Origin: Gehongia tenuis
GTDB lineage: Bacteria; Bacillota; Clostridia; Christensenellales; NSJ-53
Length of the DNA: 64,000 nt
Assembly (NCBI RefSeq): GCF_014384795.1
Contig: NZ_JACRSR010000001.1
Coordinates: 62,001 to 126,000 of the forward strand
Direction: 5' to 3'
A program made the translations under genes and the position numbers. The notes beneath the pieces are model-generated. The model ran no database searches, was not told where the DNA came from, and was given only the letters and a program-made list of their open reading frames with translations. Shown in pieces: positions 42,608 to 52,559 of this stretch; position 1 is the first letter of the stretch, and every line of letters begins with the position of its first letter.

Positions 42608-45600
42608 ATGCTTCAGCTAAAGAAATTACTCATCGTTGATGACAATCACGTAAACAGGCAGGTTCTATGCAAGATATTAAGTGATACATATGAGGTGCTG
42701 GAGGCAGAAAATGGCAGAGAAGCCATGGCAATATTACATCGTTCATATGAGAGCATTTCTGCGGTCTTGCTTGACATTGTCATGCCTGTGATGAACGGCT
42801 ATGAGGTGTTGGAGGAAATTCGGGGAGATGCTTTTTTATCGAAAATACCGATTATCGTTACAACCGGAAGCGATGATTACAGTGCTGAAATAAAGGCGTT
42901 GTCTTTGGGTGCCCACGACTTTTTACTGAAGCCCTATAAGCCTGCTGTTATTTTGCACCGCCTTGCCAATACCATCAAGTTAAGAGAAACGGCTGCATTG
43001 GTCAACGCGATTGAAAAGGACGAGCTTACTGGTGTTTACAGCAAGGAATTTTTCTATAAAAAAGCAGAAAAGATCCTGCTGGAAAACGAGAATTTGCAGT
43101 ACGATATTGTATGTATGGATATCGAACGGTTTAAGCTTGTTAACGATCTGTTTGGCATGCAGGAAGGCGATGAACTACTGAGGCATATTGCGAATCTAAT
43201 AAAGCATTATGTCGGCAATCATGGTATTTGCGGCCGTGTGGGTGCGGATAAATTTGCCTGCCTGCTTCCGCACAGAGAACACTACGAAGACAATTTGTTC
43301 AACGATGCAATCGAGGCAATCAATGAGTTTCCGATCGGTATCAGTATCAATGTCTGCTACGGCATTTACTGTATTGACGATGTCACAATACCAATTAGCG
43401 TCATGTGTGACCGGGCGCTGATTGCATGCAGCTCAATCAAGGGAAAGTATGATATTCACCATGCGTATTACTCGGACAAGCTCAGACAGTCGCTGCTTTC
43501 TGAACAGGTTATTCTTGACAGCATAAAAACAGCGCTGCTGGAAAACCAGTTTGAGATATACTACCAGCCGAAATATGATTTATCCAACGAAACCATAGCC
43601 GGCGCCGAAGCTCTGGTGCGCTGGAATCATCCCGTCAAAGGGTTCATATCCCCTACCGATTTTATCCCTCTTTTTGAGCGAAACGGATTTATTACAGATT
43701 TAGATATTTACGTATGGGAAACCGTATGCCGCCAGCTGCACCATTGGTTGGATAACGGGCAGCCCATGATCCCGATCTCTGTAAATGTCTCCCGGGTGGA
43801 TATTTATAATCCGGAGCTCACGCGGATTTTAACCGGGCTAATTAAAAAATACAATCTGAAGGCGGAGTATCTCCATATAGAGATTACCGAAACAGCATAC
43901 ACGGAAAATCCGGATCAAATTATCAGCACAGTTCTGGAACTGAGAAAGCTGGGATTTATTATTGAGATGGATGATTTTGGGACAGGCTATTCTTCCCTCA
44001 ATATGCTTTCCGAATTGCCGATTCATGTGCTGAAGCTGGATATGAGGTTTATCCAAAGTGAAAATGCAAAGAGAAACCGCAAAAACATTCTGAGCTTTAT
44101 CATCAGTCTTGCCAAGTGGCTCGACTTGCAGGTGGTAGCCGAGGGTGTAGAGACAGAGAAGCAAGCACAGATGCTCAAGAGCATGGACTGCAATTATGCG
44201 CAGGGCTATTATTTCGCAAAACCTATGCCGCATGAGGAGTTTGAAAATCACATAAAGCAGCATAATTCTGAAATCATTGATGAAAAGGATCCTTCAAAAG
44301 ACAGCAATAAGGATAAAGTCATGATTCAAAAGAGTAAATCCGATCGGATCATGGTTATCGTGGATGACAGTACCATAAACCGCACAATTTTATCTAAGAT
44401 ATTTCATGAGCTGTATACCATAGTAGAGGCTGAAAACGGTCAGGATGCTTACTTGTATCTGGAAGAAAACTTTTCGATCATCGATATTGTCCTGCTCGAT
44501 TTGGTCATGCCGGTGATGGACGGCTTTCAGATGCTTGGAAAAATGAAGAATTGTGAGCAACTGAGAAATATGCCGGTCATCATCACAACACAAACAGGGG
44601 AATACAGCGAGGCCAGGGCTCTCGCTATGGGCGCCGCGGATTTTATTCCAAAGCCATATAACCGGGAGGTCGCTCTGCATCGCGTCAGCAATGTAATGGC
44701 ACAGTCCAAGCTTCGCGCTATCGAGCGTGAACGTGAGCTTGCCCACAAAGTGGAGGAGATGCGGTATAAAGCGGAGCACGACAGTCTGACCGGGCTCTAC
44801 AACCGCGCCGCCATGGAAACCTCGATTAACAACTTTTTTGCCAATCATGAAAAAGCAGAGGGCGCCCTGCTTATGCTGGATATCGATTGCTTCAAATCGG
44901 TCAATGATACCTTAGGCCATGATAAAGGCGACGATTTGCTGGTTGACATCTCCAATATATTATTAAGCTCTTTCCGTAAAGAAGATGTTGTTGCCAGGCT
45001 TGGCGGAGATGAATTTGCCGTATTTGTTCCGTTTCGCTTACCTCCAGCTGATTTACAAAAAAGAGCAAAAAAGCTTTGTGAAAAGCTGAAAATTCAGCTG
45101 GATGGAATCAAAGTTTCCGCGACAATCGGTATTGCCAACGCACCCCTTCATGGTTCCGATTACCAGACCCTTTATAAAAATGCGGACGCCGCTCTTTTGG
45201 CTGCGAAAAGACTTGGGAAGGATCAGTACAAAATATACGATATGCAGATGGAAATGCCGTCCCCGTCGTTGTACCGCAATATGGATTGGCTGCTTGATGA
45301 AACCAGTGACGCTATCGTTATTTGCGATATGAAGAGCTATGAAATTTTATATCTCAACAGTGTGGCCGCCAAAATCGCAGGAAAGGACAAATCCTTGTGT
45401 GTAGGGCAAACGTGCTACAAAACCCTGTGGAAACGAGAGCGGCCCTGTGAGCATTGTATCTCCTGCGGCAAGCTGTCTCAGGCGTACATTGAGCAAGAAG
45501 TGGAGGATGATGCAACCAAACATCACTATATCATCCGGGACAAGCTGATGGAATGGGGCAACAAATATGCCCGCATTCAATACATACAGGATGATACTGC

Positions 45601-46027
45601 CAGGAACCAATTTAAAAATGAGCTGGTTCAAGCAAATGAGCGCTTTTCGGGTATGCTCTCCTCCCTGCAGGCCGGATTGGTGAAATGCCAGCTGAATGAT
45701 CAATGGACTGTACTGGAGGCAAATGAACAATTTTATGAAATCATTGGCTACAGTAAAGAAGAATTTGAGGCCCGATTTGATAATTCGCTGGCAGCTGTTG
45801 TGGAGCCAAGCTGCCTGGAAGAAAATCGCATTCAACTACAGCAGCAATTAAAAATCGGTGAGAAAGTGGTTATGGACAGCTGCTTTATCAATCGTCTTGG
45901 GAATCCTGTCCACGTTACCGATCAAACCGTTGTCGTAACCGAACCGGATGGGAAATCCTATTTTTACTGCACCTATATCCGCAAGGCGGATGTCCAGATT
46001 CCGCAGAAAGGAGACGCTGCGATATGA
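42608..46027 (+). CDS. Multidomain c-di-GMP regulator: REC-GGDEF-EAL-REC-GGDEF-PAS-PAS
   Basis: The protein has 1,139 residues. The first receiver domain (about 5-125) has phospho-acceptor Asp56 in LLDIVMP. The first GGDEF domain (about 135-285) is degenerate, with VGADKF at 211-216, so it is not a cyclase. The EAL domain (about 300-545) has EALVRW (334-339), NVSR, EITET, DDFGTGYSS and AEGVET, all intact, so phosphodiesterase activity is expected. The second receiver (about 575-700) has Asp631. The second GGDEF domain (about 735-890) has an intact GGDEF (799-803) and an RKED I-site five residues before it, so diguanylate cyclase activity with product inhibition is expected. Two PAS-like domains close the protein, the first with a CxxCxxC-type cluster near 944. 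No membrane segment is present. It is coupled to the next kinase by ATGA. Confidence 0.9.
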   Translation: MLQLKKLLIVDDNHVNRQVLCKILSDTYEVLEAENGREAMAILHRSYESISAVLLDIVMPVMNGYEVLEEIRGDAFLSKIPIIVTTGSDDYSAEIKALSLGAHDFLLKPYKPAVILHRLANTIKLRETAALVNAIEKDELTGVYSKEFFYKKAEKILLENENLQYDIVCMDIERFKLVNDLFGMQEGDELLRHIANLIKHYVGNHGICGRVGADKFACLLPHREHYEDNLFNDAIEAINEFPIGISINVCYGIYCIDDVTIPISVMCDRALIACSSIKGKYDIHHAYYSDKLRQSLLSEQVILDSIKTALLENQFEIYYQPKYDLSNETIAGAEALVRWNHPVKGFISPTDFIPLFERNGFITDLDIYVWETVCRQLHHWLDNGQPMIPISVNVSRVDIYNPELTRILTGLIKKYNLKAEYLHIEITETAYTENPDQIISTVLELRKLGFIIEMDDFGTGYSSLNMLSELPIHVLKLDMRFIQSENAKRNRKNILSFIISLAKWLDLQVVAEGVETEKQAQMLKSMDCNYAQGYYFAKPMPHEEFENHIKQHNSEIIDEKDPSKDSNKDKVMIQKSKSDRIMVIVDDSTINRTILSKIFHELYTIVEAENGQDAYLYLEENFSIIDIVLLDLVMPVMDGFQMLGKMKNCEQLRNMPVIITTQTGEYSEARALAMGAADFIPKPYNREVALHRVSNVMAQSKLRAIERERELAHKVEEMRYKAEHDSLTGLYNRAAMETSINNFFANHEKAEGALLMLDIDCFKSVNDTLGHDKGDDLLVDISNILLSSFRKEDVVARLGGDEFAVFVPFRLPPADLQKRAKKLCEKLKIQLDGIKVSATIGIANAPLHGSDYQTLYKNADAALLAAKRLGKDQYKIYDMQMEMPSPSLYRNMDWLLDETSDAIVICDMKSYEILYLNSVAAKIAGKDKSLCVGQTCYKTLWKRERPCEHCISCGKLSQAYIEQEVEDDATKHHYIIRDKLMEWGNKYARIQYIQDDTARNQFKNELVQANERFSGMLSSLQAGLVKCQLNDQWTVLEANEQFYEIIGYSKEEFEARFDNSLAAVVEPSCLEENRIQLQQQLKIGEKVVMDSCFINRLGNPVHVTDQTVVVTEPDGKSYFYCTYIRKADVQIPQKGDAAI

Positions 46028-49000
46028 GCATACCTTATGAACTTATAAACAATATTCTGCCCAGCGGGTTTGCCATGACGACGACTTACCCGGATTATCA
46101 GATTATCTTTGTCAACGATATTCTCGTTTCCATGCTGGGATATGAAAGCAAGGAAGCGCTGATAAACAAGCTCAGGTTTTCCGCATTGAGCTACGTACAT
46201 CCGGAGGATTTAGAGCGTGTTCGGGCGGTAGCGCCTACTCGAAACGGAAAATTTGACCCCTATGAAATAACCTACCGTGCCTTAAAAAAAGACGGCAGCT
46301 ATATTTGGGTCAACCAGCGTTCACAGCATATCCTTGAGGAAAACGGCAGCGAAATTATTTTGGCCTATTATACAGATGTCACAGAACAAAAGCAGTTGGA
46401 GCAAAGCCTGCTATTGGAGACACAAAGATACGAAACACTGGTCAATTCCATTCCCGGCGGTGTGGGACTGTATCGCCTGGACGAGAAATTCACGCCCACG
46501 TATTTTAATGACCGCGTATGCGAGCTTTGCGGAATGACGCGTACGGAATATAAAGCCGCCATTCAGAAATCGGCGATTTCTGTTTTTCATCCCGATGACA
46601 TCACCGGAATGATTGAGGAGGCTAACGCCGCGTTCGCACAAAAGAGAAAGGTCGATTATACCTATCGGCTTCTGCAAAAGCAGGGCGGCTATAAATGGAC
46701 CCACATTTCCGGTGAATGGCTAGCAGAACAGGGAGATTGTCCGGTTCTTTGCGCCGTTTTTACCGACATAAACGATCAAATAATTGCACAGCAAGCCCTG
46801 AAGGAAAGCGAGCTTCGCTATAAGGCGGCGGTAAGATCCTCCGGTATCAACATTTGGGAATATGATGTGGAATCCGATACGGTCACCGTGTTCTCCAACT
46901 CTTCCCGCATGAAAAAGGGCTGTCATGTGGTTCCAAATTACATACAGTCTACCATTGACCATGGTTATATTCATGAAAGCAGCATTCCGGATTATTTGGA
47001 GGTATTTCAAAAATTAAAGCAAGGGGAACCGGAAGTGACTGCCGACCTTTGGTATAAGACCAACAATGAGCTTGGCTTCTGGTGCGAAAGGGTTACCTAC
47101 ACGGCCATCTGTAACGCACATGGAAAGGTGCTCAAATATTTTGGTGTTGGCCGGGATGTGACCAAGGAAAAGAATGCGCAAAAACGGTATCAGGATGAGC
47201 TTGCCTACCGTATGGCCATACAGCATACTACCATGGTTTCTGTTCTTCTTAATTTATCGCAGAACACCATCATTGACGGTAAAAGCAAATACGATGAGAT
47301 CACGCAAAAAATGCAGCAATCAAAAACGGCGCAGGCCTATATGGAAACCATATTTACCGAACTGATTACAGAGCAAGCGGTACAGGAGTGCGCTGCCGCG
47401 TTCAATCGGGACGCACTGATCAAGGCGTTTGCGCAGAATCAAACCGTCGTAACCATGGATTTGCCGCGAGCAATCGAAGGAAAATACTATTGGACGACGC
47501 TGACAGCGCACATGATGAAAAAGCCAGATGACAATGATGTTGTCGCTTTTTTGTACAGCCAGGACATCACCAATGAAAAAATGATGAAGAGCATAATGGA
47601 CGCCATTGTCAAAAGCGATTACGACTATCTTGTCGTGGCGGACGGATTGCGGGACTCCGCCATGCGCTACAGCGAAAACCAACTGGGTATAAACTATATG
47701 CACTATTCTGACCATTTTGAGTCGGATACCCATCGGTACATCACCCAAACCGTCTGCAAAGAGGATGTTCCCCGTGTGCTGCATGATTTCACACTGGAAA
47801 ATATTATACGGCAGCTGGACGATAACGGATCCTACAGCATTTTCTACTCCGTTGAAGATAAGGCCACGGGCGAAATCCGAAATAAGCAGCTGCGCTTTAC
47901 GTATATCCACCCGGAGTATAAAGTGTTTTTAATGACCAGAACGGACATCACACAGGCGTTGGAAGAACAGGAACGCAAAAACAAGGAGCTGTCGGAAGCA
48001 CTGGCCTTTGCCGAGCGCGCCAACATGGCAAAGTCGGAATTTATGTCCCGTATGAGCCACGAAATCCGTACGCCGATGAACGCGATCATCGGTATGGCAG
48101 AAATTGCATCCCAACAATTGGATGAGCCTGAATTTGTTAAGGAATGTATTGAGAAATCAAAGTATGCGTCCAAGTATTTGCTTTCCCTCATTAACGACAT
48201 TTTGGATATGTCAAAAATTGAAAGCGGCAATATCGTGCTGAATCAAGAAATTATTGATTTTTACACTCTCGTACGCAGCGTCGATACCATTATAAGAATG
48301 CAGGCGGAGGCTGCTGGCGTTCATTTTGAGACGGCTGGATTGGAAAAATGTGGGAAGCATTATCTGGGTGACGCGGTGCGCCTGCAGCAGATCCTGATCA
48401 ACCTTCTGTCCAATGCCATCAAATTTACGAAGTCCGGGGGCAAGGTGACACTTTCTCTGGAGTGCACTTATGAGGCGGCTGATCAATGTGTTCTGCGCTT
48501 TATCGTTCAGGATACCGGCATCGGCATCAGCCCGGAATTCATTCCAAACCTCTTTGAGCCCTTTTCCCAGGAGCATACCAGCTCCACAAGCAGCTACGGC
48601 GGAACAGGGCTGGGCCTTGCCATATCTAAGAATTTGGCGGTGCTGATGGGCGGAGATATTGCCGTGGAAAGCACCCTCGGCACAGGCACAACCTTTTCGG
48701 TTGAGATATGCCTGACACCCGCAGAGGAACCTTTGATCGATGCTGCGAAGCAGGAAGAGATTTGTGAGCCCGGCAGCGGCATGGATTTCATTGGAAAAAG
48801 AATATTGCTGGTAGAGGATCATGAGCTGAATATCATGGTGGCAACGCGCCTTTTGGAAAGCAAAAAGGCAATGGTAGACGTTGCGGTGAACGGCAAGCTG
48901 GGCTTGGAAAAGTTTAGTTCCTCGCCTGCCGGTTATTACGATGCCATTCTCATGGATATTCGTATGCCGGTGATGGACGGCCTGACAGCCGCGGCCGCTA

Positions 49001-49248
49001 TCCGTCAGCTGCATCGCAAGGATGCACAGTGCATTCCCATCATTGCCATGACAGCCAATGCGTTTGATGAGGATGTAAAGAAGTCGTTGGCGGCAGGCAT
49101 GGTGGCGCATCTGGCAAAACCGATTGATCCGCCGCTGCTGTATCGCACACTTTACACAGCGATCCATATGACTCAAATACAGGAGGAAATAAACAACAGC
49201 GGCTATGTTTCCTCCAAAAAGGAGAACACTTTCAATGAGCGACAATAA
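46024..49248 (+). CDS. PAS-multidomain hybrid histidine kinase with C-terminal receiver
   Basis: The 1,074-residue protein has three clear PAS/PAC domains at about 10-125, 135-250 and 265-390. Two more divergent PAS-like segments lie between about 395 and 650. The HisKA domain has the phospho-acceptor His679 (MSHEIRTPMNAIIGM). The HATPase domain has N-box LLSNAIKFT near 796, DTGIGIS near 830 and GTGLGLAIS near 860. The C-terminal receiver (about 925-1045) has Asp978 in ILMDIRMPVMDG. There is no membrane helix, so it senses cytoplasmic signals. It overlaps both neighbours and shares its architecture with the next kinase. Phosphate probably passes to the Hpt protein encoded at the operon end. 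Confidence 0.9.
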   Translation: MSIPYELINNILPSGFAMTTTYPDYQIIFVNDILVSMLGYESKEALINKLRFSALSYVHPEDLERVRAVAPTRNGKFDPYEITYRALKKDGSYIWVNQRSQHILEENGSEIILAYYTDVTEQKQLEQSLLLETQRYETLVNSIPGGVGLYRLDEKFTPTYFNDRVCELCGMTRTEYKAAIQKSAISVFHPDDITGMIEEANAAFAQKRKVDYTYRLLQKQGGYKWTHISGEWLAEQGDCPVLCAVFTDINDQIIAQQALKESELRYKAAVRSSGINIWEYDVESDTVTVFSNSSRMKKGCHVVPNYIQSTIDHGYIHESSIPDYLEVFQKLKQGEPEVTADLWYKTNNELGFWCERVTYTAICNAHGKVLKYFGVGRDVTKEKNAQKRYQDELAYRMAIQHTTMVSVLLNLSQNTIIDGKSKYDEITQKMQQSKTAQAYMETIFTELITEQAVQECAAAFNRDALIKAFAQNQTVVTMDLPRAIEGKYYWTTLTAHMMKKPDDNDVVAFLYSQDITNEKMMKSIMDAIVKSDYDYLVVADGLRDSAMRYSENQLGINYMHYSDHFESDTHRYITQTVCKEDVPRVLHDFTLENIIRQLDDNGSYSIFYSVEDKATGEIRNKQLRFTYIHPEYKVFLMTRTDITQALEEQERKNKELSEALAFAERANMAKSEFMSRMSHEIRTPMNAIIGMAEIASQQLDEPEFVKECIEKSKYASKYLLSLINDILDMSKIESGNIVLNQEIIDFYTLVRSVDTIIRMQAEAAGVHFETAGLEKCGKHYLGDAVRLQQILINLLSNAIKFTKSGGKVTLSLECTYEAADQCVLRFIVQDTGIGISPEFIPNLFEPFSQEHTSSTSSYGGTGLGLAISKNLAVLMGGDIAVESTLGTGTTFSVEICLTPAEEPLIDAAKQEEICEPGSGMDFIGKRILLVEDHELNIMVATRLLESKKAMVDVAVNGKLGLEKFSSSPAGYYDAILMDIRMPVMDGLTAAAAIRQLHRKDAQCIPIIAMTANAFDEDVKKSLAAGMVAHLAKPIDPPLLYRTLYTAIHMTQIQEEINNSGYVSSKKENTFNERQ

Positions 49249-52200
49249 AACACAGGAAAAAATCACTGATTTTAAGCAATATGAGTTAGACCTATATCGT
49301 GCCTCCAACATCGGTGGTGTTTATACCGTTCGCATGGACGATGAGTTTACTTTGCTTTACGGTAATGATTTATATTTTCAGATCCACGAATTTGAACCGG
49401 AAGATTTAATCGGAAAGAGCTGCGGGATTTTTATCCATCCGGAGGATCTGTCACATGTGCATTCCGTGCTCTCTCGTGCACGGGAAGACAACATCAAAAG
49501 CGTCCAGTGGGAAATGCGGATCATCACCGGCAAAAACAATCTAAAGCATTTGTTGGTGAGCGGCAGCTTTAACAGCCGTGCCGGTGAAGAAGTATTTGAC
49601 GGATATATTGCGGATATTTCCAGGCAAAAGAAAATGGAGGCCGACCTGCGGGCCAGTGAGGAAAAGTTCCGTATTGCCACAGAAAACTCCGATGTATCCT
49701 TCTGGACCTATGATTTTGCACACAATGAAATTATTCAGACACAAGCCTCAAAAATACGCCACGGATATCAAGACGTGATTAAAGATGTTCCAAATGCCTT
49801 AATTGACTCAGGGTACGTCCGGCAGGACTCGGCAAAGCTGTATCAGGACATGTTTGAACAGCTCCGCAACGGTGCCAAGACCTACTCCGGCAATTTTTGG
49901 TTTCGCACCAAAGATAACTTGGGGTGGTGGTGCGAGCACATTGACTATACCAATGTGTTTGATGAAAACGGAACTCCTGTTTGTGCCCACGCCATCGGCA
50001 GAGATGTAACAGCGATCAAGCTGGCTGAAAAGCGATACAAGGAGGAAATGGAATACTCCACAGCCACCCAAAGCGAAAACCTTCTTGCAAAGGTGCGTTC
50101 GAATATATCGCAAAATGTGGTGGAATCCTATATTGCCAAGGACACCGTGGGAATCTTCAAGGCCGGCATGACGTATACAGATACTGCCGAAGCGCTGGCA
50201 CAAACCGGGTTTACCGTGGAGGAGCAGGATGTAATTCGCACATATCTGGACCTGGATCGTGTGCTGCAAGCCTTTGAGGAAGGGGAAACCACCTTTAATC
50301 TCGACTATCAGCGTAAACTCCATGATGGCACAGTGATTTGGGTAAACCTCACGGTGAAAACCTATCAAAATCCGGATACTAAGGATGTCATGTCCTTTAT
50401 GTATACCTACGATATCAACGAAAACAAAATTAAGGACGGCATTATTCAAGCTGTCTCCACATTGGAGCACGATTACATTGCCTATATAGAATTAAACACC
50501 GACCGCTATAAGCTCTACCTTGGAAAGGAAGACAGCATCGAGATGCCTCCGGCTCAAGGCGACGATTATTTTGAAATGATGCAGCGGGTAAATCGCACAG
50601 CGGTGGCGCCAGAGGATGTTGAGCGCGCTATCGCCGACATGACGCCGGATGTCATGAGGAAAAATCTGAAAAACCACAAGGTGTTTTCTTCTGTTTATTC
50701 GGCGCACGACGCAAAGAAGAGTATGCGTCAAAAACGGATTCAATATGCCTATTTGGATGAGAGAAATCAGCGTGTGGTTTTGACGCGAAGCGATGTAACC
50801 GATATGCTCAATCAGCAAAAGCAGCAGCAGGATATGCTGCAGGCGGCCCTGATTGCCGCCGAGCAGGCAAACAGTGCCAAGAGCGATTTTCTCTCCCGCA
50901 TGAGCCACGAAATCCGCACGCCGATGAATGCGATCATCGGAATGTCCGCCATTGCGGCGCAGTCCATCGGAGATGACGCTCAGGTTGCAGACTGCATCAG
51001 TAAAATTGGGATATCCTCCCGTTTTCTGCTTTCACTTATCAACGATATTTTGGATATGAGCAGAATTGAAAGCGGCAAGATGCTGTTAAAAAACGAAAAA
51101 ATTCCATTTGAGGAATTTTTAAACGGTATCAGCGCCATCTGCCATACCCAGGCGAGCGCAAAAAATATTGACTATGAGAATATCGTAGACCCCAATGTGG
51201 AGGATTGCTACATTGGCGACGCCATGAAGCTCCAGCAGGTGATGATCAACCTTCTGTCAAACGCCGTCAAATTCACGCCTGAGAAAGGGAGGGTGTCGCT
51301 CAGTGTACGGCAGATGCGAAAGGAAAAGAATGACGCCGTTCTTCGCTTTGTCATCAATGATACCGGCTGCGGAATTTCTGAGGAATTCATCCCGCACTTG
51401 TTTGAAGCCTTTACACAGGAGCATTCCGGCACAACGGCGATGTATGGCGGTACCGGGCTTGGCCTTGCCATCTGCAAAAATCTGGTGGCGATGATGGACG
51501 GCCATATCGATGTGCGCAGCATCGTTGGCGTAGGCTCTGAGTTTACTGTGGAGGTAAAGCTGGGCATTACGGAGGAATCAAAAAAAAGATATCGGAAAAA
51601 GACGCACTATAATTTTTCCGAGCTAAAGGCTTTGGTTGTAGACGACGATGTGACGGTGTGTGAACACGCGGTCATTACCCTTAAAGAAATTGGCGTAAGA
51701 TCCGAATGGGTGGACAGCGGTAAAAAAGCGGTTGATAAGGTGAAAAAGAAATGGGATTGCAAGGAATATTATGATCTTGTACTGGTGGACTGGAAAATGC
51801 CCGAAATGGACGGGATTGAAACCGCAAGGCAAATTCGTAAAATTGTTGGTCCGGATGTTACCATCATCATCATGACAGCTAATGATTGGGCGTCCATCGA
51901 GCACGACGCCAAGCTGGCGGGCGTCAATCTGCTGATGAGTAAGCCGATGTTTAAATCCTCGCTGATTTCCGCTTTTGAAAAGGCTTTTAACGACAAGCAG
52001 AACGATAAAGACACGGAAATAAAAGAGGATTTTAATTTTGCAGGCAAAAGAATCCTGCTCGCGGAGGATCATCCCCTCAATGTTGAGGTGGCAAAAAAAC
52101 TGCTGGAGCGCAAGGGCTTTATCGTAGACCATGCGGAAAACGGGCTGCGTGCCATGGAGATGTTTACCACTACTCCGGTGGGCTACTACGATGCCATTCT

Positions 52201-52462
52201 CATGGATATCCGTATGCCGGAGATGGACGGATTGCAGGCAACCCATAATATTCGCCGTTGGCGCAAGGCGGATGCCAAGAGCATTCCGATTATCGCCATG
52301 ACTGCCAATGCCTTTGACGAAGACATCCACAAATCCAAGGCTGCCGGCATGAACGCCCATCTCGCCAAGCCCATCGATCCAAAGCATATGTTCCAAACGC
52401 TGTTTGACTTTATCTACGGAAAGGAGAATGAACGTGACGGATTTGAAAAACAAACGAACTGA
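49235..52462 (+). CDS. PAS-multidomain hybrid histidine kinase with two C-terminal receivers
   Basis: The 1,075-residue protein has PAS domains in about residues 15-270 and PAS-like segments up to about 530. The HisKA domain has His558 (MSHEIRTPMNAIIGM). The HATPase domain has LLSNAVKFT near 675, DTGCGIS near 709 and GTGLGLAIC near 740. Two receivers follow: residues about 797-920 with Asp852 in LVDWKMPEMDG, and about 937-1060 with Asp991 in ILMDIRMPEMDG. The start at 49235 has AAGGAG nine bases upstream and lies inside the end of the preceding gene. It is soluble and paralogous to the upstream kinase, with an extra receiver inserted. Confidence 0.9.
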   Translation: MSDNKTQEKITDFKQYELDLYRASNIGGVYTVRMDDEFTLLYGNDLYFQIHEFEPEDLIGKSCGIFIHPEDLSHVHSVLSRAREDNIKSVQWEMRIITGKNNLKHLLVSGSFNSRAGEEVFDGYIADISRQKKMEADLRASEEKFRIATENSDVSFWTYDFAHNEIIQTQASKIRHGYQDVIKDVPNALIDSGYVRQDSAKLYQDMFEQLRNGAKTYSGNFWFRTKDNLGWWCEHIDYTNVFDENGTPVCAHAIGRDVTAIKLAEKRYKEEMEYSTATQSENLLAKVRSNISQNVVESYIAKDTVGIFKAGMTYTDTAEALAQTGFTVEEQDVIRTYLDLDRVLQAFEEGETTFNLDYQRKLHDGTVIWVNLTVKTYQNPDTKDVMSFMYTYDINENKIKDGIIQAVSTLEHDYIAYIELNTDRYKLYLGKEDSIEMPPAQGDDYFEMMQRVNRTAVAPEDVERAIADMTPDVMRKNLKNHKVFSSVYSAHDAKKSMRQKRIQYAYLDERNQRVVLTRSDVTDMLNQQKQQQDMLQAALIAAEQANSAKSDFLSRMSHEIRTPMNAIIGMSAIAAQSIGDDAQVADCISKIGISSRFLLSLINDILDMSRIESGKMLLKNEKIPFEEFLNGISAICHTQASAKNIDYENIVDPNVEDCYIGDAMKLQQVMINLLSNAVKFTPEKGRVSLSVRQMRKEKNDAVLRFVINDTGCGISEEFIPHLFEAFTQEHSGTTAMYGGTGLGLAICKNLVAMMDGHIDVRSIVGVGSEFTVEVKLGITEESKKRYRKKTHYNFSELKALVVDDDVTVCEHAVITLKEIGVRSEWVDSGKKAVDKVKKKWDCKEYYDLVLVDWKMPEMDGIETARQIRKIVGPDVTIIIMTANDWASIEHDAKLAGVNLLMSKPMFKSSLISAFEKAFNDKQNDKDTEIKEDFNFAGKRILLAEDHPLNVEVAKKLLERKGFIVDHAENGLRAMEMFTTTPVGYYDAILMDIRMPEMDGLQATHNIRRWRKADAKSIPIIAMTANAFDEDIHKSKAAGMNAHLAKPIDPKHMFQTLFDFIYGKENERDGFEKQTN

Positions 52463-52559
52463 ACGCGGCGTGCATTCTCCCGAGACAGCGGAATGGTTTT
52501 CAAATGGTAAAGAGCTTCCTTTTGAAGGATCAAAAGAAACAGCGGAGGTGGGTAAATGA
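52434..52559 (+). CDS. 41-residue linker ORF between two kinases
   Basis: A GTG start with AAAGGAG seven bases upstream opens a 41-codon frame. It begins 29 bases inside the end of the preceding kinase gene and ends in an ATGA overlap with the next. The peptide is hydrophilic (MTDLKNKRTERG ... KETAEVGK) with no recognised domain. It may be a real small protein or only a device that keeps ribosomes running to the next start. I cannot assign a function. Confidence 0.4.
   Translation: MTDLKNKRTERGVHSPETAEWFSNGKELPFEGSKETAEVGK

Noticed and set aside
42608..46027. Both GGDEF domains counted as active diguanylate cyclases
   Set aside because: The first one reads VGADKF at the catalytic loop, so only the second retains the signature.
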